From positions 1 to 36,142 of the forward strand of contig CAKPKU010000005.1 in the NCBI GenBank assembly GCA_934167365.1: DNA of 36,142 bases. Direction: 5' to 3'. The notes under the pieces were generated by a model that ran no database searches, was not told the DNA's origin, and saw nothing but the letters and a program-made list of their open reading frames with translations. Source of the DNA: an uncultured Clostridia bacterium. Lineage in GTDB: Bacteria; Bacillota; Clostridia; TANB77; CAG-508. Below, in pieces: positions 32,876-36,142 of this stretch (its first letter is position 1; the number at the start of each line of letters is the position of its first letter). The position numbers and the translations under genes were made by a program.

Positions 32876-33667
32876 ATGAAAGAACCAGTAATTGAAAGTC
32901 TAGTTTCTATTAGAAATTTAAAGGATGTAAGAGATGTAAAAAGCTTTATAAAAAAAGCAAATATTTTAGAAGATGTATTACTCATAAATCAAGTAGAAAA
33001 TAAGCAACCTGTATTAAAATATAAAGAGGAAAAGATAAGGACTATATCATTTAATGAAAAAGGTGTTGCAAGAAGCAGAAATAGAGCCTTAGAATATGCA
33101 AATGGGGATATATGCCTTTTTGCAGATGATGACATAAAATATGAAAATAATTATAAAGACATAGTATTAGAAGCATATAACAAATATAAAAAAGCAGATA
33201 TGATTATTTTTTATGTTGAAAGTCTAAGTAAAGACAGAAAATTGAAGAAAATCAAAGAAGGAAAAATACATTGGGTAGATATAATGAGAGTAGTTTCAAG
33301 TGAAATTACTTTTAAAATAAATGAAATGAAAGATAAAAAAATCAACTTCAATGAGAACTTTGGTCCAGGTGGAAGTTTCTTAATGGGAGAGGAAACAGTA
33401 TTTTTAAATGAGTGCTTAAAAAAAGGCTTAAAAATTTATAGTGTACCAGTAAAAATAGGAACAGTAGAGAATAAAGAAAGCACATGGTTTAAAGGATATA
33501 ATGAAAAATATTTTTATGATCAGGGAGCTATATTTAAAGAATTACAACCAAAAATTTATAAATTGTTGATTCTTCAATATGTTTTAAGAAAATATAGTTT
33601 ATATAAAGACAAATTTAAGATGAAAGAAATATATGCTATAATGAACAATGGAGCAAAACATAAATAG
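32876..33667 (+). CDS. Glycosyltransferase, divergent family 2-like
   Basis: A 263-residue enzyme with a GT-A pattern but an unusual N-terminus: instead of the usual P-x-Y-N strand it begins with a SLVSIRNLKDV-like segment. A region GVARSRNRALEYANGD (about 62-77) precedes the metal-binding ADDD (D84-D86), and GEETVFL with E172/E173 supplies the likely catalytic base region after a GPGGSF motif. I choose the ATG at 32876 because AGGAG lies five bases upstream and the previous gene stops at 32867. An upstream in-frame ATG at 32825 would overlap the previous gene by 43 bases without a good ribosome binding site. It likely adds a further sugar. Confidence 0.8.
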   Translation: MKEPVIESLVSIRNLKDVRDVKSFIKKANILEDVLLINQVENKQPVLKYKEEKIRTISFNEKGVARSRNRALEYANGDICLFADDDIKYENNYKDIVLEAYNKYKKADMIIFYVESLSKDRKLKKIKEGKIHWVDIMRVVSSEITFKINEMKDKKINFNENFGPGGSFLMGEETVFLNECLKKGLKIYSVPVKIGTVENKESTWFKGYNEKYFYDQGAIFKELQPKIYKLLILQYVLRKYSLYKDKFKMKEIYAIMNNGAKHK

Positions 33668-33704
33668 CATTTATATTATAATAAATGAAAAAGAGGATAA
33701 TTAT

Positions 33705-35057
33705 ATGTATGATAAAAATGTAATACTAGTGGGAACTAAAAGAATATGTAATCAAATAGCTTATGTGTTTAACATTAAAGAGTATAGTATATTAGAAAAT
33801 ATTACTGATATAGAAGAAGATGAGGATGCTACTATAATTATCTGCAAAAAAATCAAAAATAAAAAGAAAATAAAGAATAATAATGTATATTCTTTAAAAG
33901 AATTATATAAATACTTAGATAAGGAATATAAAGAAAAATTTGCACTTAACAGAAATAATGTAAGAAATATTATAAGACCTACATTTACAAATAAAAGGAT
34001 AATAGATAAAATTCCAGTAGAATTGTTAAAGCCGTCAGAATTATTAATAAAGGTCATAAATAGTAAAGGATACGATATTAGTTGCAATAACTTAGAAAAT
34101 AGTTGTAATATTGATTATGAAGGTTTTATTTGGGGATGTTGCCCTACTTGGATAAGAATTCCATTTGGAAACATTAATAAAGAAAATTCTTACAATAATC
34201 ATATAGCAAGAATTATTAAATTATCATCACTAAACAAATCATATTGTTTATGTGATTTATCAAAATGTAAATTTAATAATGCAAATATTAAAGAAAACAA
34301 TATAGGAACACTAAAAACAGATAATTATCCAAAAGAACTAACAATAGCAATAGATAAAACATGCAATTTAAAATGTCAAAGTTGTAGAAAAAGTCGCTAT
34401 AAGGCAACAAAAGAAGAAAATCAAAAAATTGAAGAAATAAAAGATAAATTAATAAATACAGGATGGTTAGAAAAATCTGATATAATCATTGCAGGTCAGG
34501 GAGAAGTTTTTTTTAGTGAACACTATAAAAATATATTAAAAACTGATATAAAAAGAAATAAAATTACAATTTTATCAAATGGAACTTTATTTAACGAAAA
34601 GAATTGGAAACTGTTAGAAAACAAATACAAAGAGATTAATGTTCAAATTTCAATAGATGCAGCAACAGAAGAAACATATAAAAAATTAAGATGCGGAAAT
34701 TTTAAAATTTTAATTAAAAATTTGGAAATGTTAGGAAATTTAAGAAAAGAAGGAAAAATTCAAAATTTACAGTTTAATTTTGTAGTTCAAAAAGATAATT
34801 ACAAAGAAATGATAAAATTTATTGAAATGGGAAAAAGTTTTAATGCTGATAAAATACTATTTACAAAGTTAAATAATTGGGGGACATATTCAAAAAAAGA
34901 ATACTTAGAAAAATGCTTAATTATAGATAAAAAATATCTGAATAATGACTTATATAAAACTATGCAAAATCCTATTTTTAAAGAGAGGAAAGTTGACTTA
35001 ACAACATTTGAAAACTATATAAGTGCTTCAAAGAAACTGTATGGTGATAAGAAATGA
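33705..35057 (+). CDS. Radical SAM protein with N-terminal Rossmann-like and SPASM-like regions
   Basis: A 450-residue protein. The first 60-70 residues look like a small Rossmann-type strand-helix unit (NVILVGTKRICNQIAYVF). A Cys-rich region follows with C127, C134, C145, C146, C181, C183 and C188, including D-x-E-G and PFGNIN, a pattern like SPASM domains. The radical SAM core then has CNLKCQSC (C220, C224, C227) for the 4Fe-4S cluster and runs to about 400. SPASM domains normally lie after the core. The substrate may be a sugar, lipid carrier or peptide in this glycan locus; this is inference. The ATG at 33705 follows GAGG at suitable spacing and is preferred over 33648, which overlaps the previous gene. 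The stop overlaps the next start (ATGA). Confidence 0.8.
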   Translation: MYDKNVILVGTKRICNQIAYVFNIKEYSILENITDIEEDEDATIIICKKIKNKKKIKNNNVYSLKELYKYLDKEYKEKFALNRNNVRNIIRPTFTNKRIIDKIPVELLKPSELLIKVINSKGYDISCNNLENSCNIDYEGFIWGCCPTWIRIPFGNINKENSYNNHIARIIKLSSLNKSYCLCDLSKCKFNNANIKENNIGTLKTDNYPKELTIAIDKTCNLKCQSCRKSRYKATKEENQKIEEIKDKLINTGWLEKSDIIIAGQGEVFFSEHYKNILKTDIKRNKITILSNGTLFNEKNWKLLENKYKEINVQISIDAATEETYKKLRCGNFKILIKNLEMLGNLRKEGKIQNLQFNFVVQKDNYKEMIKFIEMGKSFNADKILFTKLNNWGTYSKKEYLEKCLIIDKKYLNNDLYKTMQNPIFKERKVDLTTFENYISASKKLYGDKK

Positions 35058-35644
35058 ATAAAATTATAAAAAACTATTTATATACTGTGAGTTATAATAT
35101 AGTATTAATGGTATTACCTTTGATTACAATACCATACAAGGCAAAAATACTTGGACCAGAGAATATTGGAATATATAGTTATGTTTTTTCTGTATTTACA
35201 TACTTAGTTATGATGGGAAATATAGGAATAAATTATTATGGAAGACGAGAAATAGCTTATATAAAAGAAAATAAATATACTATTTTAATAATTATAGGCA
35301 TTATTATTAATATTGCCCTAAACTTATTATTAATACCAAAATATGAAGCAGTAGGAGCAGCAATTGCAACAATACTAGGACAAATGGTAATTTTGATATT
35401 AGAGATACCTATAATTAAGCAATTTGTAAATAAATCTTTAATGAAAAGTTTTACGAAATATTTACTGTTTTCAATTATTATGTATATAGTAGTATATGGA
35501 ATTGGATTAATTAATAATTCTGCAATAATACTAACCACTCAAATAATAGTTGGAACATTAATATATATGACAATATTATTTTTAACAAAAGATGATTTCT
35601 TTAAAAGGAATAAAGAAGATTGTAGCGTCAATACTCAATCATGA
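35054..35644 (+). pseudogene. Wzx-type flippase with large internal in-frame deletion
   Basis: The first 74 residues match the N-terminus of polysaccharide flippases (MNKIIKNYLYTVSYN...LPLITIPY...GPENIGIYSY and YYGRREIAYIKENK). The next residue onward (YTILIIIGIIINIALNLLLIPKYEAVGAAIATILGQ) matches the late part of the same family, normally some 270-290 residues further on. The product is 196 residues against a usual length near 480 and has roughly half the membrane helices, so it should not flip lipid-linked glycan. The frame is preserved across the joint near 35276. A small functional membrane protein or an assembly collapse are alternatives. Translation is coupled to the radical SAM gene. 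Confidence 0.75.
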
Positions 35645-36142
35645 AAAGAATAAATTTAAAAATACTTTTGCCACAATTTATATATGTAATTATATTGCAT
35701 ATAAATATTGTGGTAATTTTATATGCCTATTTTTTTAAAACGTCTTAAAAACGATTTTGAAGTGTCAAAAGATAATTTATATCTAAAAAATAATTCATAA
35801 TTTCTATATTAAATTCCAAAAACAAAGTTATGTTGACTTTTTTAAAAAAATTTAACTAAAAACATATAAATCTTTTCAAGAGAAAAAAGGAAAGTAAAAT
35901 TCATCCCAAAAGAACTTTTTAAGATAAATTTTAAAAAAATCGTATCTCATTTGCATATTTTTTATGATTTCTGCATTTTCTTTGCAATCAAAATGAAGAA
36001 AAAGGGATATATCCCTAAAGAAGAAAAACTAAAATGAGCTTATATAATCATTTTTTGTAATAATTTGTCAAAAAATGACATGCTAAATCGAGCGAGTCCG
36101 TAGTGATGACTGTTTTATGACAAAGTATATACTAAAATGATA
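35645..36142 (+). other. Non-coding end region with several hairpins
   Basis: No gene is visible on either strand. A long imperfect hairpin (35671-35686 with 35698-35713, 14 of 16 paired) follows the flippase remnant and may end the operon, with a T run at 35730-35736. AGGGATATATCCCT at 36003-36016 is palindromic. A perfect 9-bp stem (36049-36057 with 36069-36077) precedes a more GC-rich stretch, gagcgagtccgtagtgatga, at about 36090-36109, which might belong to an RNA or gene beyond the window. Confidence 0.4.

Noticed and set aside
35257..35538. Minus-strand frame of 93 codons opposite the flippase remnant
   Set aside because: It is the antisense of membrane helices and has no independent support.

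Overview
The window looks like a chromosomal stretch from a very AT-rich, Gram-positive, endospore-forming member of the Clostridia, probably host-associated. The evidence is AT-biased codon use with TGA as a normal stop, strong AGGAGG-type ribosome binding sites, sigma-A promoters, two CotF-type spore coat genes, a MecA-type ClpC adaptor, and giant SpaA/Cna-B, GLUG and MucBP surface proteins. No species can be named from the sequence alone.

Layout. (1) 1-690: a small membrane-anchored orphan gene behind a consensus promoter and a structured leader, closed by a strong terminator. (2) 1010-24088: two paralogous giant cell-surface proteins (3757 and 3432 aa) in the same orientation. Between them sit a small NMN-adenylyltransferase-like gene and a two-gene spore coat unit. 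Both giants have an N-terminal membrane segment, one EF-hand-like loop, a shared region of about 900 residues, four SpaA/Cna-B-like domains, a GLUG array, alternating MucBP-like and InlB-B-repeat-like modules, a DUF11-like stalk end, and a C-terminal T-G/hydrophobic/basic tail without a canonical LPXTG. (3) 24091-25400: a 28-bp perfect inverted repeat with a 48-nt pyrimidine tract, then a membrane-anchored M23 peptidase. (4) 25418-28265: mecA-like gene (minus strand), a broken tRNA-Lys behind a perfect promoter, an intact tRNA-Lys(CUU), the 3' remnant of a tyrosine integrase reading into the tRNA antisense strand, and an IS3-family (IS150-like) element that truncates it. This is the scar of a mobile island at a tRNA-Lys site. 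(5) 28476-35644: a secreted CAP-domain protein (minus strand), then a tightly packed polysaccharide operon: O-antigen ligase/polymerase-like protein, phosphoglycosyl transferase (frameshifted), two family-2-like glycosyltransferases, a radical SAM protein with an apparently permuted Cys-rich SPASM-like region, and a Wzx-like flippase with a large in-frame internal deletion. (6) 35645-36142: non-coding sequence with hairpins.

The region is largely devoted to the cell surface: giant stalk proteins, a wall hydrolase, a secreted CAP protein and an export/assembly locus for a surface glycan. The glycan locus seems damaged in two separate genes, so it may be inactive or complemented elsewhere. The most unusual items are the radical SAM architecture, the pair of giant proteins with their non-canonical tail, the Cna-B domain split by two inserted modules, and the half tRNA that keeps a perfect promoter.
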